From Subtercola endophyticus (GTDB lineage Bacteria > Actinomycetota > Actinomycetes > Actinomycetales > Microbacteriaceae): a DNA stretch of 64,000 nt. The position numbers were made by a program, and so were the translations under genes. This document shows, piece after piece, positions 8,269 to 16,847 of this stretch. The stretch covers positions 4,092,001 to 4,156,000 of the forward strand of contig NZ_CP087997.1 of NCBI RefSeq assembly GCF_021044565.1. Reading direction: 5' to 3'. The notes under the pieces were generated by a model. The model ran no database searches, was not told the DNA's origin, and saw only the letters and a program-made list of their open reading frames with translations. The number at the start of each line of letters is the position of its first letter. The first letter of the stretch is position 1.

Positions 8269-8363
8269 GGTGGTGCCTTTCTGACGGTTGCCCTCACCGT
8301 ATTTTCGCGGCGGCTCGGGCGCAACCGGTGGCGCGGCGCGGGTATCCGTGCAAGGGATCCCCG

Positions 8364-8501
8364 CGCGGTACTTCGGCGCTTCGGCGGTGGTTCGAACTAC
8401 CGCACGAGCGCCGAACCACCGCAGTAGCGCCGAACTACCACAGACGCGCCGAACTACCGCACAAGCGCCAAACCGCCGCACGAGCGCCGAACTACCGCGC
8501 C
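8364..8501. repeat. degenerate array of AGCGCCGAACTACCGC units
   Basis: Five direct copies of a 19-20 bp unit around GCGCCGAACTACCGC follow two inverted copies (GCGGTACTTCGGCGC and GCGGTGGTTCGAACTACCGC, the latter itself a hairpin). The same sequence recurs at 26267-26335. The array lies between the ferritin-like gene and the 3' end of the FAD dehydrogenase gene. Confidence 0.75.
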
Positions 8502-8512
8502 CGGCCGCCCGG

Positions 8513-10249
8513 CTACTCCACGAGCTTGCCCGCCACCGACACCTCTTCGCGCATGAGGGCCGCGATCTCGGCGGGGATCGCCGGGATCGGCTCGCGCACG
8601 ACACCACCGGCCGGCGACCACACGAGATTCACCTGCAGCGCCGGGTCGAGCTCGGGGTAGTCGCTGCGGTTGTGGCAGCCCCGAGTCTCGCGGCGTTCGA
8701 GTGCCGCCTCCAGAGTGGCCCGAGCCGCCAGGGCGGCCGACTTGAGGTCGAACGCGTGGGCGAGGTCTTGGTAGCCCGCGATGTCGGGGTGGATGCCCAC
8801 GCCGGCGATGCGCGCTTCGATGGCGTCGAGCTCGGCGAGGCCGGCCCGCAGCCCCTGCTCGTCGCGCACCACGCCCGCGTGCTCGGTCATCGTGTTACGA
8901 ATGGCGCGCTGCAGGGCGCGCACGTTCTCGGGTCCGTCGGCCGCGAGCAGCTCGGCGATCTCGCCTCGTGCGGTCGATACGGCGGCGGCCGAACGCGCCT
9001 GCGCCGGCAGCCCGGCCGAATACGCGGCCGCGGCCTGCCCCACGATGCGCCCGAACACCAGCAGCTCGATCAGCGAGTTGCCGCCGAGCCGGTTCGCCCC
9101 GTGCAGCCCCGACGACGCTTCGCCGATGGCGTACAACCCGGGTACGTCGGTCGAGTGATCCTCTGGCCGAACCCAGACCCCGCCCATCGAGTAGTGCGCG
9201 GTGGGCGCGATCTCGATGGGGTCTTGCGTGATGTCGAGCATTTGCAGCTCGAGCATCGTCTGGTAGACGCGCGGCAGCCGGGTCATGATGGTCTCGCGGG
9301 GCAGGTGCGAGACATCCAGCCATACCCCGCCGTTCGGCGTACCGCGCCCCTCTTTGATCTCGGTGTAACAGGCCAGCGCCACCCGGTCACGGGTCGACAG
9401 CTCGAGCCGCTCGGGGTCGTAGTTCTGCATGAACCGCTCGCCGAGCCCGTTGCGCAAGATTCCGCCCTCGCCGCGGGCCGCCTCGGAGATGAGCGTGCCG
9501 GCCGCGTTCTCGGGCTCGATGATGCCCGACGGGTGAAACTGCACCAGCTCGGGGTCGCGCAGCCGCCCGCCCGCCTCGACCGCCAGCCGGAACGAGTCGC
9601 CCGTGTTCTCGTCGCGCCGCGACGACGTGCGCCGCCAGATGCGGTTGTGCCCGCCGGCGGCCAGGATGACCGCGTCGGCGTGAATCAGATACCGCGTGCC
9701 GTCTTCGAGGTCGAAGCCGTATGCCCCGAACACCGCCCCGTCGTCGTTGACCAGAATGCGCGTCACGTACACCGTGTCGAGAATGGGAACATGCAGTTGT
9801 GCGGCCCGGTTGATCAGTGTGCGCTGAATCTCGAGGCCCGTGTAATCGCCCGCGAAGGCCGTGCGCCGGTAGGTGTGCGCGCCGAAGAAACGCTGCGAGA
9901 TGCGGCCGTCGGCTTCGCGCGCGAACGGCATGCCGTAGCGCTCGAGATCTTCGATGCCGCGGGCAGCGCCGGAGGTCACGATCTCGACGGTGTGCGGGTT
10001 GGCGAGCAGGTAGCTCTCTTTCAGCGTGTCGGCGGCGTGCTGCTGCCAGCTGTCGTCGGCGTCCATCGTGGCGAGCGCGGCGTTGATGCCGCCGGCCGCG
10101 AGGGAGGTGTGGGCGTCGCTCTTGGGGCGCTTGCCGAGGGCGAGCACATCGACCCCGGCTTCGGCGAGCTCGATGGCGGCGCGCAGGCCCGATCCGCCCG
10201 TGCCGATGACGAGAACCGTGGTGGAGATTTGGCGTTCTGAAGTGGTCAT
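8513..10249 (-). CDS. FAD-dependent dehydrogenase (SdhA/L-aspartate oxidase-like)
   Basis: Flavoprotein of 578 residues in the succinate dehydrogenase/fumarate reductase/L-aspartate oxidase superfamily. An N-terminal Rossmann motif (VLVIGTGGSGLRAA) binds FAD; HTSLAAGGINAAL corresponds to the flavin-linking/isoalloxazine loop; LVQFHPSG, the Arg-rich capping region and TAHYSMGGVWV carry the usual substrate-site residues; GLHGANRLGGNSLIELLVFGR closes the FAD site. There is no iron-sulphur or membrane subunit next to it, and no nadA/nadC, so neither a complete SDH nor a NAD operon is shown. It is divergent from a LysR gene, which probably controls it. Confidence 0.8.
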   Translation of the reverse strand: MTTSERQISTTVLVIGTGGSGLRAAIELAEAGVDVLALGKRPKSDAHTSLAAGGINAALATMDADDSWQQHAADTLKESYLLANPHTVEIVTSGAARGIEDLERYGMPFAREADGRISQRFFGAHTYRRTAFAGDYTGLEIQRTLINRAAQLHVPILDTVYVTRILVNDDGAVFGAYGFDLEDGTRYLIHADAVILAAGGHNRIWRRTSSRRDENTGDSFRLAVEAGGRLRDPELVQFHPSGIIEPENAAGTLISEAARGEGGILRNGLGERFMQNYDPERLELSTRDRVALACYTEIKEGRGTPNGGVWLDVSHLPRETIMTRLPRVYQTMLELQMLDITQDPIEIAPTAHYSMGGVWVRPEDHSTDVPGLYAIGEASSGLHGANRLGGNSLIELLVFGRIVGQAAAAYSAGLPAQARSAAAVSTARGEIAELLAADGPENVRALQRAIRNTMTEHAGVVRDEQGLRAGLAELDAIEARIAGVGIHPDIAGYQDLAHAFDLKSAALAARATLEAALERRETRGCHNRSDYPELDPALQVNLVWSPAGGVVREPIPAIPAEIAALMREEVSVAGKLVE

Positions 10250-10294
10250 TCCTTCACGTTAGGCACGGGCATCCGATTACTCCAATGCATATAA

Positions 10295-10308
10295 ATCGTG
10301 ATCACGAT
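10295..10308. promoter_or_regulatory. palindromic operator between FAD dehydrogenase and LysR gene
   Basis: ATCGTGATCACGAT is a perfect 14-bp palindrome in the 70-base divergent intergenic region, just upstream of the LysR start. Position and symmetry fit a LysR binding site that governs both genes. Confidence 0.55.
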
Positions 10309-10319
10309 GCGAATACGCT

Positions 10320-11297
10320 ATGAGAATGAACCTGGAACAACTGCGCAGCTTCGTCGAGGTCGCCCGTGTCGGCAACTTCACCCGGGCCGCCGAACAGCTG
10401 CATCTCGCGCAACCGTCGTTGAGTCGCCAGATCGCGTCGCTCGAACACGACCTGGGTGCCCAGCTGTTCGCGCGAACCCGCGGCGGCAGCACGCTAACGA
10501 CCGCGGGTGATTCCCTGCTGCCTCTGGCGAAACGGATGCTCGCCGACGCCGAATCCGTTCGCCGAGAATTGGCCGAACTGGCCGGCCTCGAGCGGGGCAG
10601 GGTTCGGCTGGGCGCGACGCCCACGCTCTGCATCAGCCTCGTCGCCGAGGTGCTCAGCGCGTTTCACGCTGCGCATCCGGCCGTCGAATTGCACCTCTCA
10701 GAGCACGGATCGCGCCGCCTGCTCGACGAACTCGCCGGTGGGGAGCTCGACCTCGCGCTCATCACGACCTCTGATGCGTCGACAGCCGAGCGGTTCACGG
10801 TGACGCCGTTGCTCGTCGAAGAGCTCGTGGTCATCTCCTCGGCCGCCGCGCCAGCTGTCGCATCGGGCGCTACCATCACGCTCACCGAGGTCGCGGCGCT
10901 GCCGCAGATCGTCTTCAGCGAGACCTACGACCTGCGCAGCGCGACCGACGCGGCCTTCGCTGACGCCGCGCTCTCGCCCGAGGTGGTGCTCGAAGGGGCC
11001 GAAATGGATGCGGTGCTGCGCTTCGTCGAACGCGGACTCGGCGTCGCCATCGTGCCCGCGATGGTGCTCATCGATCGCCCGGGGCTCCGATCGGTGCGAC
11101 TCGACGGCCCGACCATCACGCGCACGATCAGCCTCGCGCGCCCCGCCGATGTCGCCCCGCCCGCCGCCGTGCGGGTGATGCAGCGCACGATCGCCGCGAC
11201 GGCGACCGAGCTCGCCGCCCGGGCCGGCGCTACCATGCGCCTCGCTGCTGCCGGTGCTCCTGGTGCTCCGCCAGCGCCCGCCGCCGTGCCGGCGTAG
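10320..11297 (+). CDS. LysR-family transcriptional regulator
   Basis: A 325-residue regulator with the N-terminal winged helix-turn-helix (LRSFVEVARVGNFTRAAEQL then LHLAQPSLSRQIASLE) and a periplasmic-binding-like co-inducer domain. The C-terminus carries an extra Ala/Pro-rich tail of about 25 residues. Translation can begin at either of two close ATG codons (10320, 10326). Divergent from the FAD dehydrogenase, its most likely target. Confidence 0.92.
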   Translation: MRMNLEQLRSFVEVARVGNFTRAAEQLHLAQPSLSRQIASLEHDLGAQLFARTRGGSTLTTAGDSLLPLAKRMLADAESVRRELAELAGLERGRVRLGATPTLCISLVAEVLSAFHAAHPAVELHLSEHGSRRLLDELAGGELDLALITTSDASTAERFTVTPLLVEELVVISSAAAPAVASGATITLTEVAALPQIVFSETYDLRSATDAAFADAALSPEVVLEGAEMDAVLRFVERGLGVAIVPAMVLIDRPGLRSVRLDGPTITRTISLARPADVAPPAAVRVMQRTIAATATELAARAGATMRLAAAGAPGAPPAPAAVPA

Positions 11298-11303
11298 CCC
11301 CCG

Positions 11304-11332
11304 GCGAGAGAAGTCCGCCCGGCTTCTCTCGC
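11304..11332. terminator. hairpin terminator after LysR gene
   Basis: Perfect 10-bp stem GCGAGAGAAG / CTTCTCTCGC with a 9-base loop directly after the LysR stop codon. No T-run follows, as is usual for actinobacterial hairpin terminators. Confidence 0.55.
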
Positions 11333-11414
11333 GGCCGCGCGTCGAGCCCGGGCACGCCGACCCGCGGCTCGAAGCGATGGCCGCCATCGGCTCGGGTCGC
11401 ATCCATACGATGGT

Positions 11415-11433
11415 TAGGTTAGGCTAACCTGAC
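11415..11433. promoter_or_regulatory. DtxR/IdeR iron box
   Basis: TTAGGTTAGGCTAACCTGA differs at one position from the actinobacterial DtxR/IdeR consensus TTAGGTTAGSCTAACCTAA. It sits 40 bases upstream of the siderophore-binding lipoprotein start, so iron-loaded repressor should shut the whole transporter operon. Confidence 0.9.
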
Positions 11434-11472
11434 CCGGCGCCACAGCAGCGCGCCCGATGAGGAGCACGATTC

Positions 11473-12549
11473 GTGAAAACCCCTTTGCCGACCATCCACT
11501 CGCCCGGTGCACGCCGCCGTTTCACCCTCATTGCGACCACCCTCGCGGCGGCCACGGCACTCGTGCTGACGGGCTGCAGCTCGTCACCGAGCGGTTCCGA
11601 AACGGCGAGCAGCGCTGCGGCGACCGGCACAGCGGGCGACGCCTTTCCGGTGACGATCTCGAGCGCGCTCGGTGAAACCACCATCGAATCGCAGCCGACG
11701 CGGGTTGCGGTGTGGGGCTGGTCGGCGCAAGATGCCGTGCTGGCGCTCGGGGTGGTTCCGGTCGCCATGCCGAAGATGACGTACGGCGGAAACGCCGACG
11801 GCGTGCTGCCCTGGGATGCGACCGCGATCACCGACCTCGGCGGCCAGACTCCGATTCTGCTCGACGGCGGTGACACCGGCGAGCCGCCCATCGAGCAGTT
11901 CGCGCAGGCGGCGCCCGACGTGATTCTCGCGCCGTATTCGGGCCTGACCCAAGAGCAGTACGACACCCTCAGCAAGATCGCACCCGTGGTGGCCTACCCC
12001 GACGCGGTCTGGTCGACGTCGTGGCAAGACCAGCTGTCGATCGTCGGTAAGGCGCTCGGCAAGACGGCAGAAGCGGATGCCCTGCTCACGAAGACGAACG
12101 ACCAGGTGTCGGCGCTCGCCGCCGCCAACCCGGTTCTCGCCGGCAAGAGCTTCGTCTACGGTGCGAACAACACCCCCGACGTGCTGAACGTGTACACCGC
12201 GGGAGACCCGCGGGTGCAGCTGTTGACGCAACTCGGCATGACCGTCGCCCCCAGCGTGGCGACGGTCGACAACGGGTCGAGTGCCGGAAGTTACTTCTTT
12301 CCGGTCAGTTTCGAGAACGTGAACCAGCTCACCAGCGACGTTCTGGTGGCCTACTTCGACGACCAGGCGGCCGCCGACACTTTCGCTGCCGACCCGCTCG
12401 TCGCCGCCATGCCGGCGGTGCAGGCCGGCCGGTTCGCGCCGATTGTGGGGCAGTCGTTCGTCATGGCGACCAGCGCGCCGAGCGTGCTGTCGATTCCGTG
12501 GATGCTCGACCAGTACGTTCCCGAACTCGCCGCCGCGGCAGCGAAGTAA
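11473..12549 (+). CDS. iron-siderophore ABC transporter substrate-binding lipoprotein
   Basis: FhuD/FepB-like binding protein of 358 residues. A Sec signal peptide ends in the lipobox LTGCSSS (Cys about residue 36), so the mature protein is lipid-anchored outside the membrane. The Peripla_BP_2 domain is seen in RVAVWGWSAQDAVLALG, APDVILAPYSGL and the C-terminal IPWMLDQYVPEL. The GTG start at 11473 is preceded by GAGGAGC. First gene of an iron-box-controlled operon with two permeases and an ATPase; the siderophore cannot be named. Confidence 0.93.
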   Translation: MKTPLPTIHSPGARRRFTLIATTLAAATALVLTGCSSSPSGSETASSAAATGTAGDAFPVTISSALGETTIESQPTRVAVWGWSAQDAVLALGVVPVAMPKMTYGGNADGVLPWDATAITDLGGQTPILLDGGDTGEPPIEQFAQAAPDVILAPYSGLTQEQYDTLSKIAPVVAYPDAVWSTSWQDQLSIVGKALGKTAEADALLTKTNDQVSALAAANPVLAGKSFVYGANNTPDVLNVYTAGDPRVQLLTQLGMTVAPSVATVDNGSSAGSYFFPVSFENVNQLTSDVLVAYFDDQAAADTFAADPLVAAMPAVQAGRFAPIVGQSFVMATSAPSVLSIPWMLDQYVPELAAAAAK

Positions 12550-12562
12550 GCGAAGCCCGCTC

Positions 12563-13846
12563 GTGACGCGAACCGCCGACCCGGCGGGCGCCGGCGGCGG
12601 TTCGCGTCGCGGCGCCGGGGGCGCGGGTGGCGGTGGCGCGGGTGGCGGTCGCGCGGATGACGCGGACGCTGGCGCAGGTGGCGCGGCCACCACCGCGGTC
12701 CGCGCGGCCACCGCCACTACCGCGGTGCGCGCGGTCACCGCCATCACCACCACCGCCGCGGCCCCGCCCGCGGCCACCACCGCGCCGGCGCGCAGCCACG
12801 CACCGAACCGCCGGATCGTCATCGGTTTCGCCGTGGCGCTCGTCGCCCTGGCCGCCGTGTGCGTGCTGAGCCTCGCCGTGGGCTCCCGCTACATCGCGCC
12901 CGACGTTGTGTGGTCGGCGCTCGGGCACTGGATTCAGGGCGGCGCCACCGGCTCGGGCGCGCCGACGGTCGGCGCCGACCCCTCGGCGACCGACGCGATC
13001 GTGGTGATCGACAAGCGCCTGCCGCGCACCCTCATCGGTCTGCTGGCCGGCATCTGCCTGGCCCTGGGCGGAACAGTGATGCAGGGCCTCACGCGCAATC
13101 CGCTGGCCGATCCGGGCATCCTCGGGGTGAACTTCGGTGCGGCCCTGGCCATCGTCATAGCAATCTCGGTCTTCGGCATCACGGCACCCTCGAACTACCT
13201 CTGGTTCGCCTTCGCGGGGGCCGCACTCGCCGCGGTGCTTGTCTACGTCGTGGCCTCGGGCGGCCGCGAGGGCACGACCCCCGTCAAACTCGCGCTGGCC
13301 GGCGCCGCCGTGTCAGCGGCGCTCGGCTCGATCATCACGGCCATCCAGCTCACGAGCACCGAAGCGCTCGACGCCCTGCGCTTCTGGCAGGTCGGCTCGC
13401 TCGCCGGCCGGGGTGCGGATGTTCTGGCCTCCGTCACTCCGCTCGCGCTGGCCGGCATCGTGCTCGCCCTGTGCCTGGGCCGCAGCCTGAACGGACTGGC
13501 TCTCGGCGACGACCTTGCCCGCGGCCTCGGACAACGCGTCGCGCTCTCGCGGCTGCTCGGTGCCGTGGCGGTCGTTCTGCTCTGCGGATCGGCCACCGCG
13601 GCCGTCGGCCCCATCGTCTTTGTCGGGCTCGTGATTCCGCACATCGCTCGGGTGATCACGGGGCCCGACTACCGTCTGATCCTGCCGTTCTCCCTCGTGC
13701 TCGGGCCCGTTCTGCTGGTCGGGGCCGACGTGATCGGCCGAGTCATCGCGCTGCCGGGCGAGCTGCAGGTCGGCATCGTCGTCGCCTTCGTGGGCGCGCC
13801 CGTGTTCATCGCCCTGGTGCGGCGCAAACGGCTGGCCGCCCTGTGA
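12563..13846 (+). CDS. FecCD-family siderophore permease
   Basis: Inner-membrane permease of 427 residues. After an unusual 85-residue Gly/Ala/Arg/Thr-rich N-terminal extension comes the normal FecCD domain of about 9-10 membrane helices, with the conserved RLPRTLIGLLAGICLALGG and GTVMQGLTRNPLADPGILGV segments that contact the ATPase and partner. The GTG at 12563 lies 13 bases after the binding-protein stop. The extension looks like low-complexity expansion and may be partly untranslated if a later start is used. Confidence 0.88.
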   Translation: MTRTADPAGAGGGSRRGAGGAGGGGAGGGRADDADAGAGGAATTAVRAATATTAVRAVTAITTTAAAPPAATTAPARSHAPNRRIVIGFAVALVALAAVCVLSLAVGSRYIAPDVVWSALGHWIQGGATGSGAPTVGADPSATDAIVVIDKRLPRTLIGLLAGICLALGGTVMQGLTRNPLADPGILGVNFGAALAIVIAISVFGITAPSNYLWFAFAGAALAAVLVYVVASGGREGTTPVKLALAGAAVSAALGSIITAIQLTSTEALDALRFWQVGSLAGRGADVLASVTPLALAGIVLALCLGRSLNGLALGDDLARGLGQRVALSRLLGAVAVVLLCGSATAAVGPIVFVGLVIPHIARVITGPDYRLILPFSLVLGPVLLVGADVIGRVIALPGELQVGIVVAFVGAPVFIALVRRKRLAAL

Positions 13847-15024
13847 AAAGCGAGGTTCGGCGCGCGCAAACGCACAGCGACCACCAGCCGGCCGGCGACG
13901 CTGCAGCCACCCCCTCCCGCCGTGTAGGCCGCCACCCCGAGGCTCCCCACCCCGAAGCTCCCCACTCCGAGGCTCCGCACCCCGAGGCCCGCCGCCACGA
14001 TGCCCGCCACCCCGCCTCGCTGCGCCGCCGCGGGACGGCGCGCGAGCTGCGGGTGACGCTCGTGCTCGGCGCCCTCATCCTGGCGCTCGTACTGGTGTCG
14101 CTCTGCCTCGGAGCGTTCACCCTCAGTGTGCCCGATGTCTTCGGCGCTCTGGCCGGGCACGGGTCGAGATCGGCACTGTTCGTCGTGAACGAGGTGCGTC
14201 TGCCCCGGGCATCCGAAGCCCTGCTCGTGGGTGTGTGCCTCGGGCTCTCGGGCGCGCTCTTTCAGTCGATCGTGCGCAACCCGCTGGCGAGCCCCGACAT
14301 CATCGGCATCACCTCGAGCGCGAGTGCCACCGGAATCACCGCGATTCTCGTGCTCGGCCTGAGCGGGTTCGCGCTCTCGGGCGTGGTGCTGGCCGGGGCG
14401 CTCGTGGCCGCCGCCGCCATCTACCTGCTCGCCTGGCGCAACGGCGTCAGCGGCTATCGGCTCGTGCTGGTCGGCATTGGTATCGCGGCGCTGGCGGCGG
14501 CCCTCGTCTCGTTGCAGCTCACCCGCAGCAGAATCACCGACGTGCAACAGGCGCTCGTCTGGATCACCGGCAGCCTGAACAACGCCAGCTGGGCCGAGGT
14601 GGCCGTGCTGGCGGCCACGATGGTGTTGCTCGTTCCGGCCACCTTCGTGCAGGCGCGGCGGCTCGACGTGCTTCGGCTCGGCGACGATTCCGCTGCGGCG
14701 CTCGGAGTGTCGCTCGAGCGAACGCGGCTGCTGCTCATCGTGACGGCCGTGGCGCTCGCGGCGGTGGCCGTCTCGGTGGTCGGCCCGGTCGGGTTCGTCG
14801 CTCTCGTCTCGGCTCCGATCGCCCGCGGGCTGGTGGGCTCCGGCCGGCTGGCACTGCTGCCGGCTGCGCTGCTCGGGGCCGTCGTGATGCTCGCCGCCGA
14901 CCTCGTGGCGCAGTTCGCCGTGCCCGGCACCTCGTTTCCGGTCGGCGTCGTCACCGGAATCGTGGGCGCGCCCTATCTGCTCTGGCTGCTGACCAGAACC
15001 AACCGCCGTGGCCTGGGAGGCTGA
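13843..15024 (+). CDS. second FecCD-family siderophore permease
   Basis: Partner permease of 393 residues whose GTG start overlaps the previous stop codon (GTGA), which indicates translational coupling. The conserved VRLPRASEALLVGVCLGLSG and QSIVRNPLASPDIIGI motifs and the usual helices are present. The N-terminal 65 residues are cytoplasmic and include a His-Pro-Glu-Ala-Pro repeat of about four units encoded by a 15-bp tandem repeat (13930-13990). The heterodimer of this and the upstream permease would form the channel. Confidence 0.9.
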   Translation: MKSEVRRAQTHSDHQPAGDAAATPSRRVGRHPEAPHPEAPHSEAPHPEARRHDARHPASLRRRGTARELRVTLVLGALILALVLVSLCLGAFTLSVPDVFGALAGHGSRSALFVVNEVRLPRASEALLVGVCLGLSGALFQSIVRNPLASPDIIGITSSASATGITAILVLGLSGFALSGVVLAGALVAAAAIYLLAWRNGVSGYRLVLVGIGIAALAAALVSLQLTRSRITDVQQALVWITGSLNNASWAEVAVLAATMVLLVPATFVQARRLDVLRLGDDSAAALGVSLERTRLLLIVTAVALAAVAVSVVGPVGFVALVSAPIARGLVGSGRLALLPAALLGAVVMLAADLVAQFAVPGTSFPVGVVTGIVGAPYLLWLLTRTNRRGLGG

Positions 15025-15925
15025 CATCGATACCTCGAACGCATCTGCACCCGCACGCGATTATGCGGCCGCCGCTCCGGCATCGGTTGCCACGGCCTTA
15101 TCGCCGGCGACGCTGGCGGCCTCCGGCGTCTCTCTCGGCTACGGCGACCGGATGATCGTCGACAACTTGAGCGTCGAGATTCCCACCGGGCGCATCACCA
15201 CCATCGTCGGGCCGAATGCCTGCGGAAAATCCACTCTGCTGCGCGGCCTGGCGCGGCTTTTGGCACCCACGAGTGGGGCGGTGCTGCTCGATGGTGAGAG
15301 CATCCGGAGCCTGAAAACGAAGACGGTGGCGACGAAAATCGGGCTGCTGCCCCAGACGCCCACCGCGCCCGAGGGCATCACGGTCAACGACCTCGTGGCG
15401 CGCGGCCGCTACCCGCACCAGGGGCTGTTCTCGCGCTGGAACGCCTCAGACGACGCCATCGTTGCAGAAGCGCTCGCAGCGACTGGCACCGCAGACCTCG
15501 CCGGGCGGTCGATCGACGAGCTCTCGGGCGGCCAGCGTCAGCGGGTCTGGATCGCCATGGCGCTCGCGCAGCAGACGGGCATCCTGCTCCTCGACGAGCC
15601 CACCACTTTTCTCGACCTGAGCCACCAGCTCGAGGTTCTGGATGTTCTGGTCGACCTCAATCGCACCCGCGGAACGACCGTGGTGATGGTGCTGCACGAC
15701 CTCAATCTCGCGTGTCGGTACACGGATCACCTCGTGGCGATGTCTGGCGGCGCGATCGTCGCCGAGGGGGCGCCGGCCGATGTGGTGACGGTTTCGCTGG
15801 TGCGCGAGGTGTTCGGCGTGGAGTCGCTGCGGCTCGACGACCCGGTGACCGGAACCCCGCTCATCGTGCCGCTGGGGCGGCATCATCGTGCGTCCGGCGA
15901 TGGTGCCGGTACGGCGCTGCGGTGA
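15008..15925 (+). CDS. siderophore ABC transporter ATPase (FecE-like)
   Basis: ABC ATPase of 305 residues that powers iron-siderophore import. Walker A is GPNACGKST, the signature is ELSGGQRQR, Walker B is ILLLDEPTTFLDL and the switch His is in VMVLHDLNLA. The chosen GTG start overlaps the permease by 17 bases; the first 35 residues are variable, so a later start is possible. Confidence 0.92.
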   Translation: MAWEADIDTSNASAPARDYAAAAPASVATALSPATLAASGVSLGYGDRMIVDNLSVEIPTGRITTIVGPNACGKSTLLRGLARLLAPTSGAVLLDGESIRSLKTKTVATKIGLLPQTPTAPEGITVNDLVARGRYPHQGLFSRWNASDDAIVAEALAATGTADLAGRSIDELSGGQRQRVWIAMALAQQTGILLLDEPTTFLDLSHQLEVLDVLVDLNRTRGTTVVMVLHDLNLACRYTDHLVAMSGGAIVAEGAPADVVTVSLVREVFGVESLRLDDPVTGTPLIVPLGRHHRASGDGAGTALR

Positions 15926-16016
15926 CTGGTGGGGGTCGACGGCGTAACTTTCGACGCGGCAGGCGGAGCCGCGGCCGAGCTCGACCCCTGACCCGCGGCC
16001 GTGAGGCGGCCATCCG

Positions 16017-16050
16017 AAATGTAGCCCTTGTTCTACATTTGCCGTACAAT
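16017..16050 (+). promoter_or_regulatory. toxin-antitoxin promoter/operator
   Basis: Perfect 8-bp inverted repeat AAATGTAG / CTACATTT (16017-16024 and 16033-16040), followed by a TACAAT -10-like hexamer at 16045-16050, a few bases upstream of the antitoxin ATG. This layout fits autoregulation by the antitoxin or toxin-antitoxin complex. Confidence 0.6.
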
Positions 16051-16056
16051 AACGAC

Positions 16057-16332
16057 ATGAGTAAGGCAGACATCGGGCTCCGTGAGCTGAAGCAGAACGC
16101 CAGCGACGTGGTCAGTCGTGCTGAGGCAGGCACTCAGTTTCGCGTCGTTCGCAACGGAAAGCCCACCAATGTGGTGATCGCGCTGCGGGAGCCGGCGAAG
16201 AAGCGATGGGTTCCTGCCTCCGAACTCGCCGACCTGTTCGCTGGAGTCGAGCCCGACGCCACCGGGTGGCTCGCCGAAAACGATCGACACCGCGACGACG
16301 ATCCCCTGGTCGACCCCTGGAAAGTTGCCTAG
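16057..16332 (+). CDS. type II antitoxin, Phd/YefM-like
   Basis: A 91-residue antitoxin. The N-terminal half matches the Phd/YefM DNA-binding fold (GLRELKQNASDVVSRAEAG, then FRVVRNGKPTNVVIAL). The acidic C-terminal half (ENDRHRDDDPLVDPW) should wrap around the toxin. It precedes a PIN-domain toxin by 15 bases and probably represses the pair from the inverted repeat upstream. Confidence 0.88.
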   Translation: MSKADIGLRELKQNASDVVSRAEAGTQFRVVRNGKPTNVVIALREPAKKRWVPASELADLFAGVEPDATGWLAENDRHRDDDPLVDPWKVA

Positions 16333-16347
16333 AGACCCGGTGAAGCA

Positions 16348-16725
16348 TTGATCCTGCTCGACACGAATGTGCTGATCCAGCTTCCCGCTGCTCTTCCCGA
16401 TGACACATTCGGCGCCAGCATGATCTGCCTCGCCGAACTCCACTTCGGTGTCGAGGCGGCGCCAGACGCTATTTCTCGCGCTGACCGCACCCGCCGTTTG
16501 TCCCGTCTGAGAGGCACCTTTGACTGGGTGCCGTTCGATGAATTCGCGGCCGAGGCATACGGTGTACTCGCCGCCACGGTTTCGCGCACGCGACCAGGCC
16601 ACGCGCGCAGCAAAGACATCATGATCGCCGCTCAGGCTTATTCGCTCGGCGTGCCGCTGATGACGCGCAATGTCAAAGACTTCGAACTCATCAGTCACAT
16701 GGTGCAGATCATCGGCGCCGAGTGA
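16348..16725 (+). CDS. vapC: VapC-type PIN-domain toxin ribonuclease
   Basis: Toxin of 125 residues with all four acidic PIN residues in place: Asp5 (MILLDTN), Glu30 (CLAELHFG), Asp90 (SKDIMIAA) and Asp111 (NVKDFEL). PIN toxins cleave RNA with Mg2+, in VapC usually a tRNA or rRNA site. TTG start at 16348. It forms an operon with the Phd-like antitoxin and appears intact. Confidence 0.9.
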   Translation: MILLDTNVLIQLPAALPDDTFGASMICLAELHFGVEAAPDAISRADRTRRLSRLRGTFDWVPFDEFAAEAYGVLAATVSRTRPGHARSKDIMIAAQAYSLGVPLMTRNVKDFELISHMVQIIGAE

Positions 16726-16847
16726 GGGCGCTCGCCGCGGACTGACGTTCACGATGGGTGGTCTTCGACTGTCGGTGGTCTCCGACTGTCGGGGGTGTGG
16801 CCGTGCCCGGCCTACCCTTGACGAATGCCGATGCGTCGAGGATGCCC

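Noticed and set aside
8364..8501. CRISPR-like array
   Set aside because: Units differ from each other, follow directly without unique spacers, occur inverted, and there are no cas genes.
8288..10240. A 650-codon open frame on the plus strand
   Set aside because: It lies antisense to the FAD dehydrogenase, is rich in Arg/Gly/Val as expected of a GC-rich mirror frame, and shows no domain.
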